Origin: Acidicapsa ligni
GTDB lineage: Bacteria > Acidobacteriota > Terriglobia > Terriglobales > Acidobacteriaceae
Length of the DNA stretch: 64,000 nt
Assembly (NCBI RefSeq): GCF_025685655.1
Contig: NZ_JAGSYG010000003.1
Span: forward strand, 496,001 to 560,000
Direction: 5' to 3'
Shown one piece after another: positions 51,484 through 60,378 of the stretch (the first letter of the stretch is position 1; each line of letters opens with the position of its first letter). Both the position numbers and the translations under genes were made by a program. The notes under the pieces are model-generated. The model ran no database searches, had not been told where the DNA came from, and saw only the letters and a list, made by a program, of their open reading frames with translations.

Positions 51484-52509
51484 ATGCCTTCTAATTTTGC
51501 GCCCCTGGTGCTGCTGGCTTCGCCTGACGCTTCGCTGACTTTTTCTGTGCGAGCCATTCTGGAATCGTTTGGATCGCAGGTAATTGCGGTTGGCGATGGA
51601 GATACTTTGCTGGCTGCGATCGGCACACATCGTCCGCAGAACTTTCCCAGCATCCTGCTGCTGGATGCGCAGTTGCCTGGAATCGCAGATGGGATGCTGC
51701 TGGCGGCGGTACATGACTCGGGAATTCATCGGCAGTCTGCGTTGGCGGTGATTGTCGGGCAGGTTGTTGCAAATGGCCGTGCGCCGGAGGAATTGATCGC
51801 GCGTTTGCAGGAAGGGGTGATCGATGACATCGTTCCGCGAAATGCCGATGCTGCGGGATGGAGCATCCATCTCAGTACGATGAAGCGCGGCCACCAGCTT
51901 TACTGCGAGTTGGAGGAGATGCGAGAGGCCGCCTCGATCGAGGTTCAGCATGATCGGCTCACCGGGCTGTTCAACCGGGAGACGATGCTGTCCATCCTGT
52001 TTCGCGAAACGGACCGGGTGCAGCGTTTGCACGGAGCGCTCAGCCTGATGTTGTTCGATCTGGACGACTTTGGCCATTGGAACGGCGAATTCGGCGTCGA
52101 TGTTTGCGACCAGTTATTGCAGCAGGTTGCGGCGCGCACCGGTCGTACACTGCGCAGCTATGACCTGCTGGGGCGCCTGGGCAAGGATGAATTTCTGCTT
52201 GCGCTGCCTGGCTGCAGCACCGTGAACGCGGTGATGCTGGCAGATCGCATGCGCATGGAGGTTTTTGACGAGCTGTTTACTGTCGGCAATGGCGAAAACG
52301 CTGTGCAGGTACAACTTACGGCCTGCTTTGGCATTACGGCGAGTGGAGGCCGGTCGCCGGTTGTGGTGTTGCGCGAAGCTGAGCGGGCTCTGGCGCAGGC
52401 CAAGGAGTCAGGCCCGGATACGATTCGCTGTGCGTCCGAAGCGCGTCTGACAACAGGCGCCGGCGATGCTCCACTTTTGCTGTCGGGAGGACATACGGTT
52501 TCGTGGTAG
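51484..52509 (+). CDS. Receiver-like plus degenerate GGDEF-domain protein
   Basis: 341 residues. Residues about 5-130 look like a receiver domain (LVLLASPDASLTFSVRAILESFG, LLLDAQLPG with an Asp in the phospho-acceptor place). The second half is GGDEF-like: HDRLTGLFNRETML, LMLFDLDDFGHWNGEFGVDVCDQLL, and LGRLGKDEFLLALPG. The active-site motif is G-K-D-E-F (233-237), not GGDEF, and the usual H and GD in the helix are V and C-D. It may thus be a weak or inactive diguanylate cyclase or a c-di-GMP/GTP sensor. The ATG at 51484 is chosen since GAGG lies 6 bp upstream; ATG 51478 overlaps it. Confidence 0.8.
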   Translation: MPSNFAPLVLLASPDASLTFSVRAILESFGSQVIAVGDGDTLLAAIGTHRPQNFPSILLLDAQLPGIADGMLLAAVHDSGIHRQSALAVIVGQVVANGRAPEELIARLQEGVIDDIVPRNADAAGWSIHLSTMKRGHQLYCELEEMREAASIEVQHDRLTGLFNRETMLSILFRETDRVQRLHGALSLMLFDLDDFGHWNGEFGVDVCDQLLQQVAARTGRTLRSYDLLGRLGKDEFLLALPGCSTVNAVMLADRMRMEVFDELFTVGNGENAVQVQLTACFGITASGGRSPVVVLREAERALAQAKESGPDTIRCASEARLTTGAGDAPLLLSGGHTVSW

Positions 52510-52598
52510 CCGGCCTGCTCGCCTGGCGCTTGTTGACTCTTTCTCGCTGAATCCTTCTATCTTGTCGCTGTATCTTTTAAGAAGAGGGTTTAGTTGCA

Positions 52599-52817
52599 AT
52601 GGCTGAGATTACGCTGCAAATTGACGGTATGCACTGCGGCTCGTGTATTCGCCGGGTTACGCAAACGATCAATGCGACCGGAAACAATACGGTGAGCGAG
52701 GTACGGCTGGGAGCGGCACGATTCACGGCATCCGATACTGAATCGGCGGAAGCTACGGCTGCGCCGGTTATCGCGGCTCTGGCTAAAGCTGGCTTTGCAG
52801 CTCGCGTGGAAGCGTAG
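52599..52817 (+). CDS. copZ: CopZ-like heavy-metal-associated (HMA) domain protein
   Basis: 72 residues, one ferredoxin-like HMA domain that binds Cu(I) by the GMHCGSC motif (Cys13 and Cys16) and could deliver it to the ATPase. It begins EITLQIDGMHCGSCIRRV. The ATG has a GAGGG sequence about 9 bp upstream. It ends 5 bp before the copA ATG, so the two are probably translated from one mRNA. Confidence 0.9.
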   Translation: MAEITLQIDGMHCGSCIRRVTQTINATGNNTVSEVRLGAARFTASDTESAEATAAPVIAALAKAGFAARVEA

Positions 52818-52822
52818 GAGCT

Positions 52823-55207
52823 ATGTCCCGCGCCGATCGGATAACGGGCCAGGCTGCTGGTGCGCGCGAGTCTGCGGGGCAAATTCCGGGGCAGGACTTA
52901 AAGCAATCTGCTGAAGAACAATCTCCTGGAACAGGTGCGGCTACGATTGCGCTGCCGGTATTGGGGATGAGTTGTGCAGCGTGTCAGCGCCATGTTGAGC
53001 AGGCGCTAAATGATTCTCCCGGGGTGGTGAGCGCACGGGTGGACCTGATGCGCCATCGTGCCCGCGTTGAGTTCGATCCGCGCATCACGCAGCCGACTGC
53101 CCTGGTGCAGGCGATTCGAGATTCAGGATACGACTCGGCTTTGCCGCGTATGGCAGACTCGGTTCCCGCTCCGATGAAGATGGATTCCATGGCGTTGAGT
53201 CCCGGACTGAAGGCTGCCGTGACGATTCTTGCGGGCGCCCTGGCCATGCTGTTTTCCATGCCGCTCGGTGTTGCTTCGGATTCCCAGATGGGCGGCTTCG
53301 ATCATGGGCTGATGCAGCTTCTGCCGTGGATGTATGCTTTGCCGGTGTCTGCTTTACGCTGGACGATTTTGATTGTGACGGCAGTGCTGGCGATCTGGGC
53401 TGGGCGCGGAATTTATCTGAGCGCGTGGAAGGCTTTACTGCACGGCGAAACGAATATGAACACGCTGGTTTCGCTCGGTACAGGCGTGGCTTTTTTCTAC
53501 TCCGCATACGTCACGGTGTGGCCGAATGCGAATGGCAATGTGTACTTTGATTCGGTGCTGCTGATTCTTGGTTTTCTGCTGCTTGGGAAGTGGCTTGAGG
53601 GCCGGGCACGACATCGCGCTCTGGATGCGGTGGATGCTCTTGCGAGGCTGCAACCAGCTACGGCCCGGGTGCGTCGCTCGGCAGACAGCTCCGGCAATCC
53701 TGTCGAAGAGATTTTGCCGCTGGAACAGGTAAAGGTTGGCGATCTGGTGGTCGTTCTGCCTGGTGAGCGCTTTCCGGTCGATGCGGTGATCGAGTCGGGA
53801 CGAACCAGCGTTGATGAATCCATGCTGACGGGAGAAGCGCTGCCACTGGCGCGTGGGGTGGGTGAGCGCGTACTTGCCGGTTCGGTAAACTACGATGGGG
53901 CAGTTGCGTGTGTCGCGGAGCAGGTTGGAGTAGAGACAGTGCTGGCCCAGATTGGCCGACTGGTGGAGCAGGCGCAAGGTTCACGCGCCCCCATGGAGCG
54001 GCTGGCTGATCGGGCAAGCGCTGTTTTTGTACCGATAGTGCTTGGCCTGGCGGTATTGACTCTGCTGGGCTGGCTCATCTTTGCGCACAGTCTTCCGTTG
54101 GCAATTGCAAATACTGTCGCGGTGCTGGTGATTGCCTGCCCATGCGCAATGGGGCTTGCTGTTCCGGCGGCACTTACTGTCGCAATCGGACGAGGGGCGC
54201 AGTTTGGCGTGCTGATCAAAGGCGGCGAGGCTCTGGAACGAGTATCGACGCTACAAACCATTTTGATGGATAAGACGGGCACTCTGACCATCGGCAGACC
54301 GGTTTTGGCCGGGATACATTCGTTGAGCACCCTGGCGGACAAAGACCTCTTACGCATCGCCGCTGCTGCTGAAGATCACTCTGCTCATCCACTTGCCCAT
54401 GCCATCGTGGATCAGGCACGAGCGCTGGGATTGAGCTGGCAACCTGCTACCGAAGCACAGATCATCAGCGGACGTGGGCTTACCGCCCAGATCGAGGGTC
54501 AGCGTTGCCTGCTCGGCAACCTTGCCTACATGCAGGAAGAGTTCATTCCCATGCCTGCCACTCTGCCTGTAGAGGCCGCTGGAGTAACCCGCCTGTGGAT
54601 GGCGCTCGATGGCGAGCTGGTTGGATACTTTGACGCCAAAGATGCGTTGCGGCTGTCCGCTAAATCCGCCGTTGCATGGCTGCGCGGACGCGGCTTGCAA
54701 GTCGAGATGCTTACGGGAGATTCGGCGAGTGCTGCTGCTCCAATCGCTGCGGCGGTTGGGATTTCGCAGGTTGCCGCGGGCCTGATGCCGGCGGACAAGC
54801 TGGCGCGTATTCGAGAATTACAGCAAAGCGGCCTGCGCGTAGCGATGGTTGGCGATGGCATCAACGATGCCGCCGCAATGGCCCAGGCGGACGCAGGCAT
54901 TGCCATGGGAGCTGGCGCTGCATTGGCGCAGGAAGCTGGCGATGTCCTGCTGTTGAACAGCGACCCTATTGGAATCTGCACCGCGCTTGGGCTTTCACGC
55001 GCGACAATCGCTGTAATGCGTCAAAATCTGGGCTGGGCAGCAGGCTATAACGTCATCGGAATTCCGCTGGCGGCTGGTCTGCTCTACCCGGCATTTCATA
55101 TTTTGCTTACACCGTGGATGGCGGCGGCGGCGATGGCCTTCAGTTCGGTAAGCGTTCTGCTCAATAGCCTGAGGTTGCGAGGATGGAAGCAGGAAATAAT
55201 AAATTAG
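52823..55207 (+). CDS. copA: Copper-exporting P1B-type ATPase CopA
   Basis: 794-residue inner-membrane Cu(I) pump. A disordered N-terminus leads into one HMA domain with GMSCAACQRHVEQAL (about 45-115), then eight membrane helices with the CPC transport motif IACPCAMGL (Cys439, Cys441), the TGEALP phosphatase loop, the phosphorylation site DKTGTLT (Asp483), the HP of SAHPLAHAI, and GDGINDAAAMAQADAG. The CPC motif, TGEALP and the HMA domain mark Cu(I)-ATPases. No copper regulator is adjacent. The ATG at 52823 follows copZ by 5 bp. Confidence 0.96.
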   Translation: MSRADRITGQAAGARESAGQIPGQDLKQSAEEQSPGTGAATIALPVLGMSCAACQRHVEQALNDSPGVVSARVDLMRHRARVEFDPRITQPTALVQAIRDSGYDSALPRMADSVPAPMKMDSMALSPGLKAAVTILAGALAMLFSMPLGVASDSQMGGFDHGLMQLLPWMYALPVSALRWTILIVTAVLAIWAGRGIYLSAWKALLHGETNMNTLVSLGTGVAFFYSAYVTVWPNANGNVYFDSVLLILGFLLLGKWLEGRARHRALDAVDALARLQPATARVRRSADSSGNPVEEILPLEQVKVGDLVVVLPGERFPVDAVIESGRTSVDESMLTGEALPLARGVGERVLAGSVNYDGAVACVAEQVGVETVLAQIGRLVEQAQGSRAPMERLADRASAVFVPIVLGLAVLTLLGWLIFAHSLPLAIANTVAVLVIACPCAMGLAVPAALTVAIGRGAQFGVLIKGGEALERVSTLQTILMDKTGTLTIGRPVLAGIHSLSTLADKDLLRIAAAAEDHSAHPLAHAIVDQARALGLSWQPATEAQIISGRGLTAQIEGQRCLLGNLAYMQEEFIPMPATLPVEAAGVTRLWMALDGELVGYFDAKDALRLSAKSAVAWLRGRGLQVEMLTGDSASAAAPIAAAVGISQVAAGLMPADKLARIRELQQSGLRVAMVGDGINDAAAMAQADAGIAMGAGAALAQEAGDVLLLNSDPIGICTALGLSRATIAVMRQNLGWAAGYNVIGIPLAAGLLYPAFHILLTPWMAAAAMAFSSVSVLLNSLRLRGWKQEIIN

Positions 55208-55271
55208 TAAGTATTTGTCCCCACCCATCCTCCGGCTCTGGCGCGATAGACTCAAAGCAGGCCAACGCACT

Positions 55272-57671
55272 GTGCGTATTCTGACTCGCTACATCCTCGG
55301 AGAAATCTCCTCGCACTCGCTCATCGGGTTTGCGTTGTTCACGTTCATCCTGTTCATGAAGGATATCGGCCATATCCTGGATACGGTCGTGCGGAACAGC
55401 TCCAGCTTCACGATGGTCATGCAGATCTTCCTCTTTACGCTGCCCAACACTTTCCTTGTGACCATTCCGATGGCGGTGCTGGTGGGCGTGCTGCTTGGTC
55501 TGAGCAGGCTGGCTGCGGACTCGGAAATCACGGCCATGCGGGCGTCGGGCTTTGGCATCTGGTACTTCGTGCGGGTGGCGGCCATCGTCGCGGTGATCGG
55601 CACGGGTCTTGGCCTGGTGAATTCGCTGTATCTTTCGCCGCTTGCCAATCAGGCCATTCTGGAAATGCAGAAGCAGTTGGAGACATCGCAGGCTTCCTTC
55701 GAAATTCAGCCGCGTGTCTTCTATGAGGATTTTAAAAACACAGTCGTCTATGTGCAGGACGTGCGCTCGGGAACGGGCGCGTCCAACTGGCGGCAGATCT
55801 TTATCGCCGACGTAACCGATCCGACTACTCCGGGGATCACCACGGCTGAGTCGGCAACAGTGATTGGCGACAATTCGCAGGGACTGCTGATACGGCTGCG
55901 GAATGCCACGGAACATACGACAGCAGCCAACCAGCCGGGCCAATATAACCTTTCGACATTTGCCACAACGGATAGGCCACAGGGCTTTAGTCCGCAGAGC
56001 GATGTACATATCGGGCGAATGGATACTCCCATCTACGCCATGAGCAATAAGGAATTGCTGCAGCATGTGCATGGGCCGGACGGGAAGCATTACCTGATCG
56101 AGTTTCATCGACGCCTGGCTTATCCGGCAGCATGTTTAGTGCTGATGCTGGTGGGCGTTCCGCTGGGCACAGCTTCGCGGCGCGGAGGCAAGAGCACGGG
56201 CTTCGTATTTACGCTGCTGTTGGTGCTGGTCTATTACCTGCTCTCGACCTTTGGAGTGGCATGGGGACGCCAGGGCAAGCTGCCTGCGGTCGTAGCTGTG
56301 TGGCTGGCCAATGCTCTATTCGCTATCGTCGGCCTGTTTCTGCTCAGCCAGATGGCATCCGGCGGTAGAGCCCTGAGCGCGATAACAGGCACGATTGCAG
56401 GCTGGTTTGCACGCGTACGCAAGCCGGTCAGCGAAGCAGTTGCGGTGGAAGACGCCGACGCTAAAGCCGCGAACGCAAGCTGGCAGGCGGCGTTGAAAGT
56501 ACGCTGGCGCAGGCGATTTCGCCCACATCTGCCTCATCCATTTCCGCGATTCAAACGGCGTGGCTTTCCGCTCATTCTGGATGAGTATGTGCTTCGCGAG
56601 TTTTTCAAAATGTTTGTCATGGTGCTTGCGGGCTTCGTGCTGATGTTGCTGGTCTTTACCTTCTTCGATCTTGTTGGAGACATCCTGCGCAATCGCACGC
56701 CGCTCTCAACTGTCGGCCAATATCTCGTCAACCTGACGCCGAGCATGATCTATCAGATCACTCCGCTGAGCGTGCTGGTTGCAGTGCTGGTGACCTTTGG
56801 CGTGTTGAACAAGACAAGCGAATTGACGGCGATGAAGGCAACCGGAATCAGCCTCTATCGGCTGGTGATTCCTGTGCTGGTGATTGCTGCAATCCTGGCT
56901 GGAGGCCTCTTCGCGTTCGATCAGTTCTATCTCCCGCAGGCCAATCAGAAGCAGGAGGCGCTGCGCAATATCATCAAGGGCAAGCCTGCACAGACCACCC
57001 TGCGACCGGATCAGAAATGGATCTTCGGACAGCAGCGAACCGGCCAGCCGAGCAGGATTTTCTATTATCAGTTTTTCGATTCAGATCAGGATGCTTTTGC
57101 TAACCTGAGTATCTTTGAATTCGACCCGAAGACCTTTGCGCTCTCAAAGCGAATCTTTGCAACACGTGCCATGTGGAACGACGATACCCACGTATGGCAA
57201 TTTGAAAATGGCTGGGAGCGAAGCTTCCAGGGCGCGAACCAGACCGGCTTCCGCGAGTTCCAGAAAGCGAACTTCGCAGAGATACGCGAGGAGCCTGGCT
57301 ACTTTAAAAAAGAGAGCCTGCAATCGCAGGAGATGAACTTCGGACAACTGCAGCGATACATCGGCGATCTGCAACAGAGCGGCTTTGACACCATGACGCT
57401 GCGTGTCCAGCTCTATCACAAGCTGGCCTATCCGCTGGTGACGATTGTGATGACCGTACTGGCGATTCCCTTCGCGATATCCATGGGCAAGCGCGGATCG
57501 CTTACCGGCATCGCATGGGCAATCGGAATTGCGCTGAGCTATTGGGTGGTCGCAGGCCTGCTCGACGCCATGGGCAGCCACAACTATCTACCCGCCGCAC
57601 TCGCAGCATGGTCACCCGATATCCTGTTCGGCCTGACCGGCGGCTACCTGCTCTTACGCACACCTACCTAG
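55272..57671 (+). CDS. Fused LptF-LptG lipopolysaccharide-export permease
   Basis: About 800 residues. Residues about 1-370 match the LptF/LptG permease fold (RILTRYILGEISSHSLIGFALFTFILFMKD, TFLVTIPMAVLVGVLLGLSRLAADSEITAMRASG, then a periplasmic domain). A basic linker follows, then a second complete permease (FPLILDEYVLREFFKMFVMVLAGFVLMLLVFTFFDLVGDIL, SMIYQITPLSVLVAVLVTFGVLNKTSELTAMKATG, AYPLVTIVMTVLAIPFAISMGKR). This looks like both permeases of the LptB2FG complex in one chain. The GTG at 55272 gives the family-like start RILTRYI; an in-frame TTG at 55215 (8 bp after copA) is possible but lacks a ribosome site. No lptB or lptC is adjacent. Confidence 0.85.
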   Translation: MRILTRYILGEISSHSLIGFALFTFILFMKDIGHILDTVVRNSSSFTMVMQIFLFTLPNTFLVTIPMAVLVGVLLGLSRLAADSEITAMRASGFGIWYFVRVAAIVAVIGTGLGLVNSLYLSPLANQAILEMQKQLETSQASFEIQPRVFYEDFKNTVVYVQDVRSGTGASNWRQIFIADVTDPTTPGITTAESATVIGDNSQGLLIRLRNATEHTTAANQPGQYNLSTFATTDRPQGFSPQSDVHIGRMDTPIYAMSNKELLQHVHGPDGKHYLIEFHRRLAYPAACLVLMLVGVPLGTASRRGGKSTGFVFTLLLVLVYYLLSTFGVAWGRQGKLPAVVAVWLANALFAIVGLFLLSQMASGGRALSAITGTIAGWFARVRKPVSEAVAVEDADAKAANASWQAALKVRWRRRFRPHLPHPFPRFKRRGFPLILDEYVLREFFKMFVMVLAGFVLMLLVFTFFDLVGDILRNRTPLSTVGQYLVNLTPSMIYQITPLSVLVAVLVTFGVLNKTSELTAMKATGISLYRLVIPVLVIAAILAGGLFAFDQFYLPQANQKQEALRNIIKGKPAQTTLRPDQKWIFGQQRTGQPSRIFYYQFFDSDQDAFANLSIFEFDPKTFALSKRIFATRAMWNDDTHVWQFENGWERSFQGANQTGFREFQKANFAEIREEPGYFKKESLQSQEMNFGQLQRYIGDLQQSGFDTMTLRVQLYHKLAYPLVTIVMTVLAIPFAISMGKRGSLTGIAWAIGIALSYWVVAGLLDAMGSHNYLPAALAAWSPDILFGLTGGYLLLRTPT

Positions 57672-57692
57672 AGCCGAAGCGCAGTCTAGTAT

Positions 57693-58559
57693 CTAATTCG
57701 CCGACGGCTGCTGGACACTATCGATCACCACTGCCTCAACCGGACCTTTTGCTTCCTTGAGATTGAGGCCGATGCCTTTGAGTGAGGTGATGATGGTGGA
57801 GGCGACATCGCTCGAACTTGTATCCTTATCCCCAGTCTGAAACTCGAAGTCGAATGATCCGGTCAATCCAGTCTGATTAACCACTGGATGCTCTAACCAT
57901 GCAGTTAATCGTTCCGCCAGTTGCGGCATAGATATATTCGTACCGCGAAGTCCACTACTATCGGGATCCCCGTCAACGATATTGCCAGCCCAGGGATATT
58001 CATTCTTGTCCCTGGGCGCCTGAAGCTTGAGATGTTTGTCATTCGCAGTCAGGACAAAGATCTTGCCTTCTTTATTTTCTCGATGAAACTTCAATTGAAA
58101 CCGATCGATGAGCAGCGCCTGCAACATCTGCCGCTGCTCATCATTGGGAGGAAGCTTGATCATAGCCGGATTCGATTTAAAGGAGGCAGACGAAACAGGA
58201 GGCTTAGCCTCTATTTCAAATCGCTCATCCCTGATCCAGTTCGGTCCACCTGAGATCTGAAACTCTTGAAGATGAAATGCTTCCATGACCAGATATTGCA
58301 GGGTGCATCCACGGGCCAGAATCCTGCCGCCGGGATACGTAAGGAGCGCGTTAATGATGTTATCTTTGGGGCCGGACGGCCTTATCGAGGCAACGTCAAA
58401 CTCTGGCAGTTTGCCATTTGTCTTCGTCACGGAAGCATCTCTGCTGCTTTGCGCTACGCCCACAGAGCAAAGCGAACATAACCCTACAGTGACTATGGAA
58501 AACAGCAAACCATTGCATCCACGCGCGGCTCTACTCCGTTTACTCATTATGCGAATCAT
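57693..58559 (-). CDS. TIGR03435-family secreted protein
   Basis: 288 residues. Signal peptide in the first 36 (LLFSIVTVGLCSLCSVGVA, then QSSRD). The mature part has the TIGR03435 pattern: LPEFDVASIRPSGPKD, CTLQYLVMEAFHLQEFQISGGPNWI, DEQRQMLQALLIDRFQLKFHRENKE, and a final LKEAKGPVEAVVIDSVQQPSAN. This family is abundant in Acidobacteria and of unknown function. The ATG at 58559 and that at 58547 are both possible. It is convergent with lptFG. Confidence 0.9.
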   Translation of the reverse strand: MIRIMSKRSRAARGCNGLLFSIVTVGLCSLCSVGVAQSSRDASVTKTNGKLPEFDVASIRPSGPKDNIINALLTYPGGRILARGCTLQYLVMEAFHLQEFQISGGPNWIRDERFEIEAKPPVSSASFKSNPAMIKLPPNDEQRQMLQALLIDRFQLKFHRENKEGKIFVLTANDKHLKLQAPRDKNEYPWAGNIVDGDPDSSGLRGTNISMPQLAERLTAWLEHPVVNQTGLTGSFDFEFQTGDKDTSSSDVASTIITSLKGIGLNLKEAKGPVEAVVIDSVQQPSAN

Positions 58560-58652
58560 CCTCTCTTCAGATAGGATCGTGCAAAATTACGAAAGCGATT
58601 CCATAAGAATAAAACCGGTATCTCTTTGCGATGTCAAGCCCGGCAGATGCGG

Positions 58653-60239
58653 TTATTTCGTCGCGTCCGCGGGAAGCATCGCATAGCTCACAAACGCTAT
58701 CTCTTTGCTGTCAGGAGACCAGGACGGCACATTGATTGTGCCCTGGCCGCCCCGTAGCTTCGCCAACAGATGCGACTCGCCGCCTGCCGCAGGCATTACC
58801 TGGAGCGTTACATCCTGACCGCCCGGATGACCGGATGTTCCCGGTGGATATGCGAGAAAAACGATGAGCTTACCATCCGGCGAGGGATGAGCAAACCAGT
58901 CTTCCGTGGCATCATGCGTGACCTGCTCCGCGTTTGAGCCGTCAACATGCATGCGCCAAATCTGCATATGGCCTGAACGAGTCGAATTGAAATAGATCCA
59001 GTTGCCATCGGCAGAGTAATCCGGCCCATCATTGAAACCTGCGCCCTTCGTCAACTGCTGCGATGTACCGCCCTCAACTGAAACCGAATAGATGTCGAAC
59101 TCTCCACTGCGCTCCCCGGTAAACGCAAGCGTCTTCCCGTCCGGCGACCATCCATGAAAGTAAGACGGCGCATCCTCAGTAATCTTCTGCGGCTTTCCGC
59201 CGATTACCGGCATGGTGTAAACACGCGAACCACCGGGCTCAGTCTGATCCGAAAATGCGATACGCTGCCCGTCTGGCGAAAGCCCGTGATCATTATTTAA
59301 TTTGCTTGCCGGAGACGAATCCAGTTCCACGGGCGGCTTGCCATTCCATGTCATACGCGGCCCATTCCCGGGCTCTCCGCCAGCAGGCCGCGCATCTACT
59401 CGTTGAAGATATCCATCCTGATTGATGAGGAACCCAGAATTGTCGCGAAGCCAGTTGGGAGCCTCAAAATGACTCGCCGCGGTGTAGGCGACGCGACGAT
59501 CGGTGGAGGAGACGGGCACCGTTTCGAGTGTGCTGATGAGTTGCTCTGCATCCTTTGATTTAGCTGCCCCGACAGCAAGTTGCACATGCGAAAATACTGC
59601 CTTTTCCGTTGTGTCCTTATTGTGTGAACAGACGGCCAGCCCTACGTAAAACGCGTCGTGCATCGACAGCTTCATGGACGCACCGGAAAAGCGCCATGCT
59701 CCATCTTTCCCGCGGTAGAGCACGTAAAAGAAATCGCCTCGCTTGACGAGCCGGACGGATCGCGGACCGGAAAGATTGGTCTCCACTTCGCGGGTGACAT
59801 CTCCATTTTCGTTGCGATATTGCAGCGACGTCAGACCATCCCCATGACGCGCAATATCGACATAGGGCGAGCCAGAGTCAAGACTCTGCCTGATCATCAA
59901 CATTGCTTTACGGTGCGCGTCGCCACCCGTGCCAACAAAGCTGATCTCGGCGCTGAGCATGATGTCTGTACTGTCGGAGCCGTCGATCTTCTTCCAGACA
60001 TAATGCAGGTCGTCGGCTTTGAACCACGTATTATCGCCGCTTCCGGTCACGGTGTAGGCTGCCTGCGACGAATCGAATGCAGCCGAGCCTGGGTGCAGGA
60101 TGGTGCCGATATCAGAGTGATCGGAGAAGACGCCAAGCGTTCCGGTACCAGCGGGCTGCGCCGAAAGGATTGGAGCGATGGCAAAAACGAGGGCAAAAAG
60201 GAGTACGAAAGATATAAGGAGAGAAAGGCGATGGCGCAA
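58653..60239 (-). CDS. Secreted TolB-like (PD40) beta-propeller protein with N-terminal beta domain
   Basis: 528 residues. Signal peptide LSLLISFVLLFALVFAIAPILSA at the N-terminus. Residues about 30-215 resemble a concanavalin-type beta sandwich (SGDNTWFKADDLHYVWKKIDG, DAFYVGLAVCSHN). Residues about 230-525 hold a TolB-type six-blade propeller with PD40 repeats (LSPDGQRIAFSD, WSPDGKTLAFTG, YSADGNWIYFNS, PSPDGKLIVFLA, WSPDSKEIAFVS). No peptidase domain follows. Start TTG 60239: GGAGG lies 8 bp upstream on the minus strand, while the GTG at 60254 has none. It may bind or process glycans or peptides, but this is unproven. Confidence 0.8.
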   Translation of the reverse strand: MRHRLSLLISFVLLFALVFAIAPILSAQPAGTGTLGVFSDHSDIGTILHPGSAAFDSSQAAYTVTGSGDNTWFKADDLHYVWKKIDGSDSTDIMLSAEISFVGTGGDAHRKAMLMIRQSLDSGSPYVDIARHGDGLTSLQYRNENGDVTREVETNLSGPRSVRLVKRGDFFYVLYRGKDGAWRFSGASMKLSMHDAFYVGLAVCSHNKDTTEKAVFSHVQLAVGAAKSKDAEQLISTLETVPVSSTDRRVAYTAASHFEAPNWLRDNSGFLINQDGYLQRVDARPAGGEPGNGPRMTWNGKPPVELDSSPASKLNNDHGLSPDGQRIAFSDQTEPGGSRVYTMPVIGGKPQKITEDAPSYFHGWSPDGKTLAFTGERSGEFDIYSVSVEGGTSQQLTKGAGFNDGPDYSADGNWIYFNSTRSGHMQIWRMHVDGSNAEQVTHDATEDWFAHPSPDGKLIVFLAYPPGTSGHPGGQDVTLQVMPAAGGESHLLAKLRGGQGTINVPSWSPDSKEIAFVSYAMLPADATK

Positions 60240-60378
60240 GTTGGATTCCTCCACAGAAACCAGGCGGCTTAGGTATCATAGCGCCGCTGCGTCAAGATCA
60301 GAAGAAGATCGCGCCATCAGAGTGAAGCTTTGCCTGCGCCCCGCGGCCAACGCCCGGCCAGCCCGATACAATAAGAAT

